A DNA stretch of 64,000 nucleotides from Muribaculum gordoncarteri (lineage in GTDB: Bacteria > Bacteroidota > Bacteroidia > Bacteroidales > Muribaculaceae), in NCBI RefSeq assembly GCF_004803695.1, contig NZ_CP039393.1, forward strand, positions 1,116,001 through 1,180,000, written 5' to 3'. The position numbers and the translations under genes are program-made. Positions within the stretch are counted from its first letter, which is position 1, and each line of letters starts with the position of its first letter. The notes beneath the pieces were generated by a model that had not been told where the DNA came from, ran no database searches, and saw only the letters and a program-made list of their open reading frames with translations. Positions 24,584 to 33,413 of the stretch are shown piece by piece.

Positions 24584-24631
24584 CCACTTCGGCGGTGATG
24601 CTAAATGATATCACCGCTGAAGTGGCATTTT
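24584..24631. terminator. Bidirectional terminator, aguB / flavin reductase
   Basis: Sixteen-base arms 24584-24599 and 24610-24625 pair with one mismatch or wobble and are followed by CATTTTTTAATC on the plus strand. Confidence 0.9.
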
Positions 24632-24654
24632 TTAATCTTTATGTGTAAGAGCGG

Positions 24655-25227
24655 TTATTTTTTCGGATAATCCTTACCGTCGTAGAAAGCTTTGCCTACT
24701 TTTTCGCCGATTATGCGATAAGAATTGGTTTCCGAATCAAAGGATATCGGCTGAAGTTTGTTGTAGTCCACGGCTCCCTTTTCGTCAACTATTGAGTCGT
24801 CGACTATTGTGTTTATAATTTCTCCCACTACACGGGTTTCTCCAAGTTCCTCGTTTATTGAAATCACCCGGCACTCCATTGTCAACGAATACTCCTCGAT
24901 GATGGGTGCGTCGACATTTTCCGATTTGACAACGGTCACTCCTGCGTCGGCAACCTTGTCGGGATTCTTATTGCCTGAAACTATTCCGAAGTAATCTGAC
25001 AGTTTCAGTGTGTCGACTGTGCCGAGGCTTACAGTGAATGCTCCACGACTGCGTATGTTGCGTGTTGTCTTATGGGTCGATGACAGATTGAGTGCTATAT
25101 TGGTATATCCGCATTGTCCGCCCCATGCGGCATTCATGGCATCGGGTACTCCGTTTTCGTCATAGGTACACACGATAAGCACCGGCAGGGGTGCAATCAC
25201 GGCTTTGTTGTTAATGCTTTTTTTCAT
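24655..25227 (-). CDS. Flavin reductase-like (flavoredoxin) FMN-binding protein
   Basis: The 190-residue split-barrel protein shows the Flavin_Reduct/flavoredoxin pattern: PLPVLIVCTYDENGVPDAMNAAWGG, the SSTHKTTRNIRSRGAFTVSL phosphate-binding region and KLSDYFGIVSG. Such proteins bind FMN and transfer electrons between pyridine nucleotides and other acceptors; the partner here is unknown. It lies 72 bases downstream of the K+/H+ antiporter in the same direction and may share its transcript. Cytosolic, no signal peptide. Confidence 0.85.
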   Translation of the reverse strand: MKKSINNKAVIAPLPVLIVCTYDENGVPDAMNAAWGGQCGYTNIALNLSSTHKTTRNIRSRGAFTVSLGTVDTLKLSDYFGIVSGNKNPDKVADAGVTVVKSENVDAPIIEEYSLTMECRVISINEELGETRVVGEIINTIVDDSIVDEKGAVDYNKLQPISFDSETNSYRIIGEKVGKAFYDGKDYPKK

Positions 25228-25299
25228 GATTATGATGTGTTTGTGAGTTATGGTTTTCCTATATTAATCTGTTTTTGCGTGTTAATGTTCACTGAAATG

Positions 25300-26787
25300 T
25301 CACATCTTGTCCTCTTTTATTATAAGGAGTACATCATTGGGCTTCAGTTGCAATTGACCGTTAGGCACAATATAGCGGTCGTTGCGCTTAATCATCATGA
25401 CAAGCGAGCCCGGTGCGAGGTTCATGTCACGCAGTGTGTTTCCGCCTGACAATCGCTCTTCGGTCAATGTAAGCGTTTCCAGCGAAGTGGGAAGCTCGTC
25501 GGCGAGTTCGACACCGAAATCGTTGTCCTCGACGCCTTCGTTGGTGGTAAGCTTCAGTTTACGGGCGCACGTAATCACCGATGTGCCTTGCAGGAGTAGC
25601 GACAGCAATGTCACGAAGAACACGATGTTGAATATCTGCGATGCTCCATCGATATTGGCGATTACGGGATAGGTGGCGAATATGATCGGAACGGCTCCGC
25701 GTAATCCCACCCACGATATGAAGCATTTTGCGTTAATCGATATTTTGCTGAGCGGCGAAAGACTAAGGAATACACTCAGTGGTCGTCCGATTATGATCAT
25801 GAACATTCCTATAAGCAGTGACACCGGTGCCACTTCGAGCATTTCGTGGGGATTTACAAGCAATCCAAGCATCAGGAACACCACAATCTGAGCAAGCCAA
25901 GTCATGCCGTTCATGAATTTGCCTATGGCACGATGGTTGGGGATTGTGGCGTTACCCACAACTATTCCACAGATATATACGGCAAGGTATCCGTTGCCGG
26001 TGAGCGCGGTAGTAGCTGCAAAGGTGAAAAATACCGATGCGAGCAGCAATATGGAGGTCATGGAAGCGGCTTGATCGGCATCCTCCTTGATTGACGAGTC
26101 GTTGCCTATGCGGCGATAGGTTTTGATGAGCCATTTTGTGAATCGTCCCATCATCAGTCCCATTGCGCCACCAATGCCGAATTGCAGTGCAAGTTGCACT
26201 ATAATCTGTGTAACCGAAAGATTTCCGCCAAGGGTTATCGTTTCAATCAATATTATTGTGAGCATGTAGGCCATCGGGTCATTGGAACCGCTTTCAAGCT
26301 CAAGCATGGGGCGCAGATTCTCTCTAAGATTGACCTTCTGACTGCCGAGAATGCCGAAAACTGAAGCAGAGTCGGTTGATGACATTGTGGCCGCAAGCAG
26401 CAGCGACGGCAGAAAAGCGAAGTGGATGTTGGTCCATGACATCCCTGACAGCCACCACACGAAAACACCGGTGAGCAAAGCCGTTAGCAGTACGCCGACA
26501 GTCGAGAGTATCAATCCCGGTACTATGACAGGGCGTATCGACGATAGTTTTGTATCCATTCCTCCCGAGAAAAGGATTATACACAAAGCGATCATGCCTA
26601 TGAACTGTGCGGTGTGCATGTCGCTGAACTGTATGCCAAGTCCGTCGGTGCCGAATCCCATGCCTACAATCAGGAAGATTAACAGCAACGGCAGTCCTAT
26701 GCGATAGCTTGATTTGCCGATAAGCACTCCGGCTACTAAAAGAGTCGAGCCGATAAGCAATATGTTTTCCGATGTTATGTAATTCAT
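25300..26787 (-). CDS. K+/H+ antiporter of the CPA1 family with RCK C-terminal domain
   Basis: The 495-residue inner-membrane protein has about 12 membrane segments, the ion-exchange region ATMSSTDSASVFGIL and LELESGSNDPMAYML with its conserved Asp, and a cytosolic TrkA_C (RCK_C) domain at about 410-495 ending in LKPNDVLLIIKED. This is the NhaP2/CvrA layout, which exchanges K+ or Na+ for H+ and is gated by a ligand-binding RCK domain. The -7 box TAACTTTG gives a short leader. Cation selectivity cannot be read directly. Confidence 0.9.
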   Translation of the reverse strand: MNYITSENILLIGSTLLVAGVLIGKSSYRIGLPLLLIFLIVGMGFGTDGLGIQFSDMHTAQFIGMIALCIILFSGGMDTKLSSIRPVIVPGLILSTVGVLLTALLTGVFVWWLSGMSWTNIHFAFLPSLLLAATMSSTDSASVFGILGSQKVNLRENLRPMLELESGSNDPMAYMLTIILIETITLGGNLSVTQIIVQLALQFGIGGAMGLMMGRFTKWLIKTYRRIGNDSSIKEDADQAASMTSILLLASVFFTFAATTALTGNGYLAVYICGIVVGNATIPNHRAIGKFMNGMTWLAQIVVFLMLGLLVNPHEMLEVAPVSLLIGMFMIIIGRPLSVFLSLSPLSKISINAKCFISWVGLRGAVPIIFATYPVIANIDGASQIFNIVFFVTLLSLLLQGTSVITCARKLKLTTNEGVEDNDFGVELADELPTSLETLTLTEERLSGGNTLRDMNLAPGSLVMMIKRNDRYIVPNGQLQLKPNDVLLIIKEDKM

Positions 26788-26812
26788 GCAATGATAACAA
26801 TATTATTAAATC

Positions 26813-26820
26813 CAAAGTTA
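26813..26820 (-). promoter_or_regulatory. -7 box for the antiporter
   Basis: TAACTTTG on the minus strand, with start near 26806 about 19 bases before the ATG. Confidence 0.6.
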
Positions 26821-26975
26821 CAATTAAAATTCAGAATTTGTGATAAATCGAAAGGCGGTTAATGCCGTGAATGGAATAAATTTATTGTTTTCTTAACATT
26901 TTGGACTGCATGAGGATCGGGTGGTGTGACATCAAATTGTTTAGGCCGGATGTGGATGTTATTACGAAAATTTTT

Positions 26976-26983
26976 TATTTTTG
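26976..26983 (+). promoter_or_regulatory. -7 box for the PH-domain gene
   Basis: TATTTTTG predicts a start near 26990, downstream of the in-frame ATG at 26981, so the ATG at 27008 is the likely start codon. The 220-base intergenic region otherwise shows only the divergent antiporter promoter. Confidence 0.55.
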
Positions 26984-27007
26984 CATCATGTCAAAGGCGA
27001 AGTAAAT

Positions 27008-27451
27008 ATGGAAAAATATAACGGCACAAGATACAATTCGTTGTGGGACAGCTCTACATGGTCGATAATATCCTTAGTAATGGTGTGTTGTGTAATACCT
27101 TGCTTTTCGGGCGACGGCATCTGGCCTATCATAATCTGCTTGTTTATGTTGGCGTTTATATTGGTTACTTTCATCGGAATATATTATCGAATCGACGGCG
27201 ATAAACTTGTAGTGTACACATTCTTTATTCCTACCGCATATCCCATTGACAAGATAAAAGATATCAAGCCTACAAAGAGTGTGCTTTCCGCTCCGGCAAC
27301 ATCGCTCTCTCAACGATTGGCTATAACTTTCACCGACAGGAAGATTCTGAAAAGTTTTATGCCGCTTTTAATTTCGCCGGTGCGTCAGCAGGAGTTTATT
27401 GAGCAGCTTCTTTCCATAAATCCTGAAATAGTAGTTGAAAACGGTCGATAA
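27008..27451 (+). CDS. Membrane protein with bacterial PH-like domain (bPH_4 type)
   Basis: The 147-residue protein has two N-terminal membrane segments (about 15-33 and 38-58) followed by a compact beta-rich domain (about 62-130): YYRIDGDKLVVYTFFIPTAYPIDKIKDIKPTKS, then AITFTDRKI and SPVRQQEFIEQL. This resembles YokE/DUF1200-like bacterial PH domains, thought to bind membranes or proteins. No catalytic residue is visible. It stands alone between promoters. Confidence 0.75.
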   Translation: MEKYNGTRYNSLWDSSTWSIISLVMVCCVIPCFSGDGIWPIIICLFMLAFILVTFIGIYYRIDGDKLVVYTFFIPTAYPIDKIKDIKPTKSVLSAPATSLSQRLAITFTDRKILKSFMPLLISPVRQQEFIEQLLSINPEIVVENGR

Positions 27452-27568
27452 TATGAATTTTCCGACAATTATTTAGCCTATATTGCCAAAAACAGGGACA
27501 ATTATTTTGATTCGTTGAATTTACTTTTTTGAGTTAATTGTGTCATATAAGTATAAACCGTTACTTAT

Positions 27569-28183
27569 ATGAAGAAAATAGTATTCATTATCATTCTTGG
27601 ACTGCTTTGGACTACGATTCCTGTAGAAGCGCAGCATCGTCGCGGACACCGTGATCGGTATGAATATGCTCAAGGACGGCCCCGATTGCAATATGTAATA
27701 GGACATAACGCGGTCTTATTTGACGGAAAGGTCATAAAGGGCGCTTCTCCGGCATATTTCAAAGTGTTGCGTGACGGTTATGCACGTGACGATTGGAAAG
27801 TCTATTACATGGGGAAGGCGATAAAGGGTGCCAACAGCAACTCTTTTAAAGTTTTGGACAACGGTTACGCTAAAGATTCCTGGGATGTATATTATCACGG
27901 GAGCAAAATAAAGGGAGCCAACTCCGGAAGCTTCAAAGTGCTTAACGGCCGTTATGCACGTGATGCTTGGGATGTATATTTCAAGGGAATGAAGATAAAG
28001 GGTGCATCGCCGGGAAGTTTCAAGGTGTTGCGTGACGGTTACGCATGTGACGCATGGAATGTATATTACAATGGCGATAAAATAAAGGGTGCGTCACCTG
28101 AGAGATTCCGAATTTTGCGTGACGGATACGCTGAGGACGGCAGAAACACTTATTATCTCGGTCGCAAAGTATCGCGTCGTTAA
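27569..28183 (+). CDS. Secreted DKNYY-repeat protein
   Basis: The 204-residue protein has an N-terminal signal peptide (MKKIVFIIILGLLWTTIPVEAQ, cleavage near 22), a basic linker (HRRGHRDRYEYAQGRPR), then about five tandem repeats of about 31 residues. Each repeat reads roughly DGYARDxWxVYYxGxKIKGAxxxSFKVL, the signature of the DKNYY family. Repeats start near residues 42, 72, 103, 134 and 165. The family is secreted or periplasmic in Bacteroidetes and of unknown role; the repeats may form a beta solenoid or a binding surface. A strong terminator follows. Confidence 0.85.
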   Translation: MKKIVFIIILGLLWTTIPVEAQHRRGHRDRYEYAQGRPRLQYVIGHNAVLFDGKVIKGASPAYFKVLRDGYARDDWKVYYMGKAIKGANSNSFKVLDNGYAKDSWDVYYHGSKIKGANSGSFKVLNGRYARDAWDVYFKGMKIKGASPGSFKVLRDGYACDAWNVYYNGDKIKGASPERFRILRDGYAEDGRNTYYLGRKVSRR

Positions 28184-28211
28184 TCCGTTAGTATTTATCA
28201 TATATTAAATT

Positions 28212-28247
28212 AATAAGGCCATTTGTCATTTGACAGATGGCCTTATT
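28212..28247. terminator. Bidirectional terminator, DKNYY protein / kdsA
   Basis: Arms 28212-28227 (AATAAGGCCATTTGTC) and 28232-28247 pair over 16 positions with one G-T wobble; ATTTGT follows. The genes converge. Confidence 0.9.
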
Positions 28248-28259
28248 ATTTGTACGATA

Positions 28260-29069
28260 TTAAAATTGGTTTATTGTCATCCTGATTGCTGTCAGATGCT
28301 CAAGCAGTGTGGCGAGTTGGTCGAGAGGCAGCATATTGGCTCCGTCGCTTTTGGCCTTTGACGGTTCTCGGTGGGTTTCGATGAAAAGTCCGTCGACACC
28401 TACAGCTATTCCCGCACGTGCCACTGTTTCTATGAGGTCGGGACGACCGCCCGTTACTCCTGCCGCCTGATTGGGCTGTTGCAGCGAGTGGGTTGCATCA
28501 AGAATCACGGGTACGCCGCTCTTCTGCATTGTGGGTATGCCTCGGTAGTCGACAATAAGGTCCTGATAGCCGAATGTGGTGCCGCGTTCGGTTATTGCAA
28601 CCTGATTGTTGCCCGCATCGATTACCTTGCGCACTGCAAACTCCATTGCTTCGGGCGAAAGGAACTGACCTTTCTTTATGTTTACCATTTTGCCGGTCTT
28701 TGCCGCTGCTACAAGCAGTTCGGTCTGTCGGCACAGGAAAGCCGGAATCTGGAGTATGTCGACATATTCGGCAGCGATCGCCGCTTCTTCCGATGTGTGT
28801 ATGTCGGTTACTACCGGGATATTAAATGTTTCACGCACTTTGCGCAATATTTTCAACGCTTTTTCATCGCCTATTCCGGTGAATGAGTCGATGCGTGAGC
28901 GATTGGCTTTGCGATATGAGCCCTTGAATACGTAGGGTATGTTAAGACGGGCTGTGATATTGGCAATGTTTTCAGCTATGTCGAGAGCCATCTCCTCGCC
29001 TTCGATTACACAAGGGCCGGCAAGAAGAAAGAAATTGCCTGTCGATGATGACTTTAAATAATTAAGCAT
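28260..29069 (-). CDS. kdsA: 3-deoxy-8-phosphooctulonate (KDO-8-P) synthase
   Basis: This 269-residue TIM-barrel enzyme condenses phosphoenolpyruvate and arabinose-5-phosphate for lipopolysaccharide inner-core synthesis. Motifs: LLAGPCVIEGEEMA, VFKGSYRKANRSR, TDIHTSEEA, IKKGQFLSPEAM, ERGTTFGYQDL, DATHSLQQP and FIETHREPSKAKSDGANML. The Cys at about 20 (GPCV) is the residue I associate with the metal-dependent class, in place of the Asn of the metal-independent E. coli type. It is the last gene of a seven-gene minus-strand operon. Confidence 0.97.
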   Translation of the reverse strand: MLNYLKSSSTGNFFLLAGPCVIEGEEMALDIAENIANITARLNIPYVFKGSYRKANRSRIDSFTGIGDEKALKILRKVRETFNIPVVTDIHTSEEAAIAAEYVDILQIPAFLCRQTELLVAAAKTGKMVNIKKGQFLSPEAMEFAVRKVIDAGNNQVAITERGTTFGYQDLIVDYRGIPTMQKSGVPVILDATHSLQQPNQAAGVTGGRPDLIETVARAGIAVGVDGLFIETHREPSKAKSDGANMLPLDQLATLLEHLTAIRMTINQF

Positions 29070-29085
29070 TTCGTGTTCAGGTGTT

Positions 29086-29799
29086 TTATTGAGTTAATTG
29101 ACTTATTATGTGGAATGTGTCGCAGGCTACAAGGGCTGCGGTTTCGGTGCGCAGTCGATTGTCGCCGAGTGTTACCGGACAGTATCCGGCATCGATGGCC
29201 GCCTTTATCTCTTCGGGAGCGAAATCGCCCTCGGGGCCAATGAGTATGACCACGCTCTCGCTTTGGGGATTGTATTCCTTGGCAAGTGACAGGCGGGGTA
29301 TTGTGGGATCGCAATAGGCTACAAAGCGTTGTGTCGCGTTCAGTTCTGAAATTACTTTGTCGATGGGAGTCATAGGCCATATTTCAGGCAAGGTGGCTTT
29401 CAACGACTGTTTCATTGCTGAAACGGCGATGCGTTCAAGTCGTTCGATTTTGATCTCCTTGCGTTCGGAATGACGACATTTGACGGGGATTATTCGGTTT
29501 ACGCCTATTTCAGTGAGTTTTTCGACTACCCATTCCATGCGGTCGATGTTTTTAGTGGGGGCGATGGCTACTGTTATGTGACATCGCCACACCGGAAGCA
29601 CCGGGAAGCGCTCGATAATCTCGACCGATGCGTGACGGGGCTTGTCGTCAAGAAGGCGGCAAGTGTAACGCATTCCCTTTCCGTCAATCACCTCAATAGT
29701 GTCGCCTATGCGTGTGCGCAACACTTTGATGCAGTGCTGTGCCTCGCTCTCGGGCAAGGTAAGGGTTTCGTTTATGTCGGGAGCATAGAATTGAATCAT
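29086..29799 (-). CDS. rsmE: 16S rRNA m3U1498 methyltransferase RsmE
   Basis: The 237-residue SPOUT-fold methyltransferase starts MIQFYAPDINETLTLPESEAQHCIKVLR (the PUA-like N-terminal part). It carries the knot region with VVILIGPEGDFAPEEI and VTLGDNRLRTETAALVA, which binds S-adenosylmethionine. It methylates N3 of U1498 in 16S rRNA. It lies 4 bases after the nucleoside permease and 16 before kdsA, so it is within the operon. Length is typical. Confidence 0.95.
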   Translation of the reverse strand: MIQFYAPDINETLTLPESEAQHCIKVLRTRIGDTIEVIDGKGMRYTCRLLDDKPRHASVEIIERFPVLPVWRCHITVAIAPTKNIDRMEWVVEKLTEIGVNRIIPVKCRHSERKEIKIERLERIAVSAMKQSLKATLPEIWPMTPIDKVISELNATQRFVAYCDPTIPRLSLAKEYNPQSESVVILIGPEGDFAPEEIKAAIDAGYCPVTLGDNRLRTETAALVACDTFHIISQLTQ

Positions 29800-29803
29800 T
29801 GTA

Positions 29804-31132
29804 TCACTCTCTTACGTGCTTGTATTTGAACAATATCTTGAAAAGAATAGCCACGACAAGCGAATAGCCTGCGAATATGAGCCAAGGCGTACTCCAGTCG
29901 CCGAGCATGTAGCTGTGTCCGTCGACTTCCTGCCATGAGCAGTAGCGGTTTACGATGCCGCCTGCTATCAATGTACCTATCGAGGCTCCCACGCCGTTGG
30001 TCATCAGCATGAACAGGCCCTGTGCCGAAGCCTTGATGTTGTCGTGCGTTTCCTGCTCGACGAAGAGCGCGCCTGACACATTGAAGAAGTCAAATGCCAC
30101 ACCGTAGACAATCATTGACAGGATGAACATCCACAATCCTGATCCGGGATTGCCTATGCCGAAGAAGCCGAATCGCAGGACCCAGGCAATCATGGCTATC
30201 AGCATGACATTCTTGATGCCGTAACGCTTCAGGAAGAATGGTATCATGAGTATGCACAACGCCTCGGAAATCTGCGATAGCGATGTTAGCAATGTCGCAT
30301 TGTTGGCTCCGAAAGTGTTGGCATATTCGGCAATACCCTTGAAGCTTGTAATGAATGTCGTCGCAAATCCGTTGGTAATCTGAAGTGCTACACCAAGGAG
30401 CATGGAGAAGAAGAAGAAAACGAACATGCGCTGGTCCTTGAAAAGCTTGAAAGCGTCAAGACCAAGTATCGACATGATGCCCTTGTTCTTGTCATTCTTT
30501 CCACCCACAGGAACGTTGGGCAGGAAGAAGCTGTAGGCTGCAAGCAACAGTCCCGTGATTCCGCTCACGAGCAATTGCATATCGGTGTATTGAAATCGGA
30601 AATCGGCAAACGGATTCTCGTCGGAAATAGTGAATCCGAAATGTCCGTCGTGATAGTAGGCGCAATTTACAAACCACATCGCAACGATGAATCCCACTGT
30701 GCCGAGAACCCTTATGGGCGGGAAATCCTTAACCGTGTCACCGCCTTTGCTCTTGAGTATCGAAAACGACACACTGTTGGAAAGTGCGATGGTGGGCATA
30801 TAGAACGCCACGCTCAATGTGTATAAGGTGAAGAAAGGTGTAAATTCAAGGGTGGGGTGGCTCTGACCGTAATTCCATGCGAGAATCATGAATACGGCGG
30901 CGAGAAAGTGGCATATACCGAGCAGCTTTTGTCCCGGAATCCAACGGTCGGCAATCACGCCAATGACAGCCGGCATGAATATCGACACGAATCCCACCAC
31001 AGAATAGAACCATGCGATGTCGCTTCCAAGTCCTGCCGGTCCGAGGTATTGTCCGAGGCACACGAGATAGCTTCCCCATACTGCAAATTGCAGGAAGCTT
31101 AATATTGACAGCCTTATCTTAGTCGAGTTCAT
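29804..31132 (-). CDS. nupG: NupG-type nucleoside:H+ symporter
   Basis: This 442-residue, 12-helix inner-membrane protein of the nucleoside:H+ symporter family of the major facilitator superfamily begins MNSTKIRLSILSFLQFAVWGSYLVCLGQYL and contains WFYSVVGFVSIFMPAVIGVIADRWIPGQK. These are recognisable NupG/XapB traits. It probably imports purine and pyrimidine nucleosides with protons; the preference between nucleosides and xanthosine cannot be told. It follows the bifunctional nuclease gene by 39 bases in the operon. Confidence 0.9.
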   Translation of the reverse strand: MNSTKIRLSILSFLQFAVWGSYLVCLGQYLGPAGLGSDIAWFYSVVGFVSIFMPAVIGVIADRWIPGQKLLGICHFLAAVFMILAWNYGQSHPTLEFTPFFTLYTLSVAFYMPTIALSNSVSFSILKSKGGDTVKDFPPIRVLGTVGFIVAMWFVNCAYYHDGHFGFTISDENPFADFRFQYTDMQLLVSGITGLLLAAYSFFLPNVPVGGKNDKNKGIMSILGLDAFKLFKDQRMFVFFFFSMLLGVALQITNGFATTFITSFKGIAEYANTFGANNATLLTSLSQISEALCILMIPFFLKRYGIKNVMLIAMIAWVLRFGFFGIGNPGSGLWMFILSMIVYGVAFDFFNVSGALFVEQETHDNIKASAQGLFMLMTNGVGASIGTLIAGGIVNRYCSWQEVDGHSYMLGDWSTPWLIFAGYSLVVAILFKILFKYKHVRE

Positions 31133-31171
31133 AATAGATGTTTTTATGGTTATGTGGTTTTATGATAGATA

Positions 31172-31786
31172 TCAATCGTTGCCTCGCTTGCGTTTCAATA
31201 TTTCGCTCACTTTTGCCGCCTCCTCGTAATTTTCCTCTCTTATAAGTCGGTCGAGGGTGCGTTCAAGCTCTTCTATTGAGTAGTTTTCGATTTTGGGCTC
31301 ATCATTGGTCTGCGCTCCGCTATTCTGCCGTGCTTCGGCCGATGCTTCATCGTCGGTGATGTCATGCTCCTCCATAATGAATCCCGTTTCATCGATAATC
31401 TCACGTGTCGTGTATATGGGTGCTTTGGAACGCATCGCTATTCCGATTGCGTCGGATGTGCGTGAATCGAGTACTATCTGCCTTTCTCCGTCGGAGAATG
31501 TCAGCTCCGAAGAGAATATGCCGTCTTCAAATTTGTATATGAACACCTCCTTGAGCTTGACCCCGAATGCATGGGCGAAACTCACGAAAAGGTCGTGGGT
31601 CATGGGGCGTGGAGGTATGATGTTCTCCATTCTGATTGCAATGGATTGGGCTTCAGTCGCACCTATCACTACCGGTATTCGATACGGACCGTCGATTTGG
31701 GCGAGTATGAGCGCATAGGCTCCTGTCTGTATCTGACTGTAAGATATTCCCAGTACTTTCAGTTGTATGCGGTTGTCGTTGTCCAT
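31172..31786 (-). CDS. Bifunctional nuclease family protein (DUF151) with UVR motif
   Basis: The 204-residue protein has an N-terminal bifunctional nuclease domain (about 8-135: LKVLGISYSQIQTGAYALILAQ, PVVIGATEAQSIAI, RPMTHDLFVSFAHAFGVKL, LDSRTSDAIGIAMRSKAPIY), an acidic linker and a C-terminal UVR-like helix pair (EELERTLDRLIREENYEEAAKVSEIL). Plant and Thermotoga relatives have reported DNase/RNase activity; the role in Bacteroidetes is not clear to me. UVR motifs also occur in ClpC and UvrB and mediate protein contacts. It begins 4 bases after mnmA. Confidence 0.9.
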   Translation of the reverse strand: MDNDNRIQLKVLGISYSQIQTGAYALILAQIDGPYRIPVVIGATEAQSIAIRMENIIPPRPMTHDLFVSFAHAFGVKLKEVFIYKFEDGIFSSELTFSDGERQIVLDSRTSDAIGIAMRSKAPIYTTREIIDETGFIMEEHDITDDEASAEARQNSGAQTNDEPKIENYSIEELERTLDRLIREENYEEAAKVSEILKRKRGND

Positions 31787-31790
31787 TATT

Positions 31791-32870
31791 TCACAATATT
31801 ACGTTTTGTCCGGTTATTATTCCACTGCCGTAGCAGAGGTGGCCTTTTGCATCGTATATTACGGCAAACTGTCCCGGGGCTATTCCCTGAACACGGTTCT
31901 GCGATTCGATTACATATTCCCTGTCGTTCAACCGTGTCAATGTGCCGGGCTGGAACTCGGGAGCGTGACGGTTCTTGAACGTTATAGGTGTCTTGTTGCA
32001 CTCTTCGCCCCAAGGATTACCTGAGATGAAGTGCATTTCGTCGAGATGCAAGGTGTTGCCATATTGCTTCTCGGTGTCGTAGCCGTTGCTTACATAGATT
32101 ACATTGTCATGAACGTTCTTCTTGACAACATACCATGGGCCGCCGCTAAGTCCGAGTCCTTTGCGTTGGCCTATTGTGTGAAACCAGAATCCGTTGTGTT
32201 CGCCTATTTTTCGTCCGGTTTCAAGTTCGATGATTGCCCCCTTCTTTATTCCGAGGTGGCGTTTTATAAAATCGTTGTAGTTTATCTTGCCGAGGAAACA
32301 TATTCCCTGGCTGTCCTTGCGGAATGCATTCGGCATTCGGGCGGCAATGGCTGTTTCCCTGACAGCTGCCTTGGGCATGTTGCCCAACGGGAACATCAGA
32401 TGACACAGCTGCTCGTAGCTTATGCGGGCGAGGAAGTCGGTCTGGTCCTTTACGGGATCGACTGCCGTTGCAAGATAGGTGGTGTTGCCGATGATATCGG
32501 TCGATGCATAGTGTCCTGTGGCCGTCTTGTCGAATTCATGTCCCCAACGCTGTTCAAAATAGCCGAATTTTATCATCTTGTTACACATGATGTCGGGGTT
32601 GGGAGTCAATCCCTGTCGCACGGTGTTCAATGCGTATTCCATGACATTGTCCCAATATTCCTGATGCAGTGACACTACATCAAACGGGCATCCGTATTTG
32701 CGGGCGATCAGAGTACACATTTCAATGTCCTCTTCGGCCGAACAGTCACCTTCGTCGGTGTCAAGGCCGATGCGGATGTAAAAAAGATGCAGGTCATGAC
32801 CCTCTTCTTTCAGCTTGTGTACGACTACCGCGCTGTCAACTCCTCCTGAGATTAAAACGGCTATGTTCAT
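31791..32870 (-). CDS. mnmA: tRNA-specific 2-thiouridylase MnmA
   Basis: The 359-residue enzyme activates U34 of Lys, Glu and Gln tRNAs with ATP and inserts sulfur. The PP-loop reads [16 protein letters not shown] (about 5-20). The catalytic cysteine pair is Cys in [14 protein letters not shown] and Cys in SQGICFLGK. The C-terminal beta-barrel contains PWYVVKKN and [15 protein letters not shown]. All key residues are present. Bacteroidetes often carry a second mnmA paralog; only one is seen here. Confidence 0.96.
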   Translation of the reverse strand: MNIAVLISGGVDSAVVVHKLKEEGHDLHLFYIRIGLDTDEGDCSAEEDIEMCTLIARKYGCPFDVVSLHQEYWDNVMEYALNTVRQGLTPNPDIMCNKMIKFGYFEQRWGHEFDKTATGHYASTDIIGNTTYLATAVDPVKDQTDFLARISYEQLCHLMFPLGNMPKAAVRETAIAARMPNAFRKDSQGICFLGKINYNDFIKRHLGIKKGAIIELETGRKIGEHNGFWFHTIGQRKGLGLSGGPWYVVKKNVHDNVIYVSNGYDTEKQYGNTLHLDEMHFISGNPWGEECNKTPITFKNRHAPEFQPGTLTRLNDREYVIESQNRVQGIAPGQFAVIYDAKGHLCYGSGIITGQNVIL

Positions 32871-32903
32871 TAACAGTATTAAAAATGGTAATGGGGTTAA
32901 TTG

Positions 32904-33413
32904 CTATACTTCGTCCAACTCTTCAGATTCGTCCTTGCCATGTTGTGAAATAAGGAAGATGGAAATGAAGTAGTCGAGCGATATCTTGCCGGGCCCGGCC
33001 AACAGGAGGAAGAGAAATATGCCTATGAACATTATTGGCAGGTAGCCCGGTTGTGTACTCGATATTGAATAGGTGAATACATCCGACAACAGGTCGTGAA
33101 GCAGGTAATATTCCGCGATTATCATTGATATGACAGGCGGTATCACCGCAAGACGGGTTAGGAAACCCACCATGATGAAGAGCGAACACACAAGCTCAAT
33201 CGTTATCATGACGATGAGCGAGGTTTCGCTGCTCCAGCCCAGAACCGAGGGAAACGTATAGCGCAACGTTGAGAATGTCATGAGATGGCGTATGCCAAAC
33301 TGCAAGAACATTATTCCTACAAACAGCCTCATAAACAGTCGGGCCAGATTGCTGTAGGTGTATCCTGTGCAACGTATGAACAGGCTTTCGATATGGTGGG
33401 TCAGTTTTCGCAT
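32904..33413 (-). CDS. DoxX family inner-membrane protein
   Basis: The 169-residue protein has four membrane segments (about 22-42, 64-85, 90-110, 125-148). It shows the DoxX pattern RLFMRLFVGIMFLQFGIRHL near the N-terminus and CSLFIMVGFLTRLAVIPPVISM in the middle. DoxX proteins are small redox- or respiration-associated membrane proteins; the precise role is unknown. The ATG shares one base with the stop of the upstream DUF5106/thioredoxin-like gene, suggesting the pair acts together in envelope redox chemistry. That is inference. Confidence 0.87.
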   Translation of the reverse strand: MRKLTHHIESLFIRCTGYTYSNLARLFMRLFVGIMFLQFGIRHLMTFSTLRYTFPSVLGWSSETSLIVMITIELVCSLFIMVGFLTRLAVIPPVISMIIAEYYLLHDLLSDVFTYSISSTQPGYLPIMFIGIFLFLLLAGPGKISLDYFISIFLISQHGKDESEELDEV

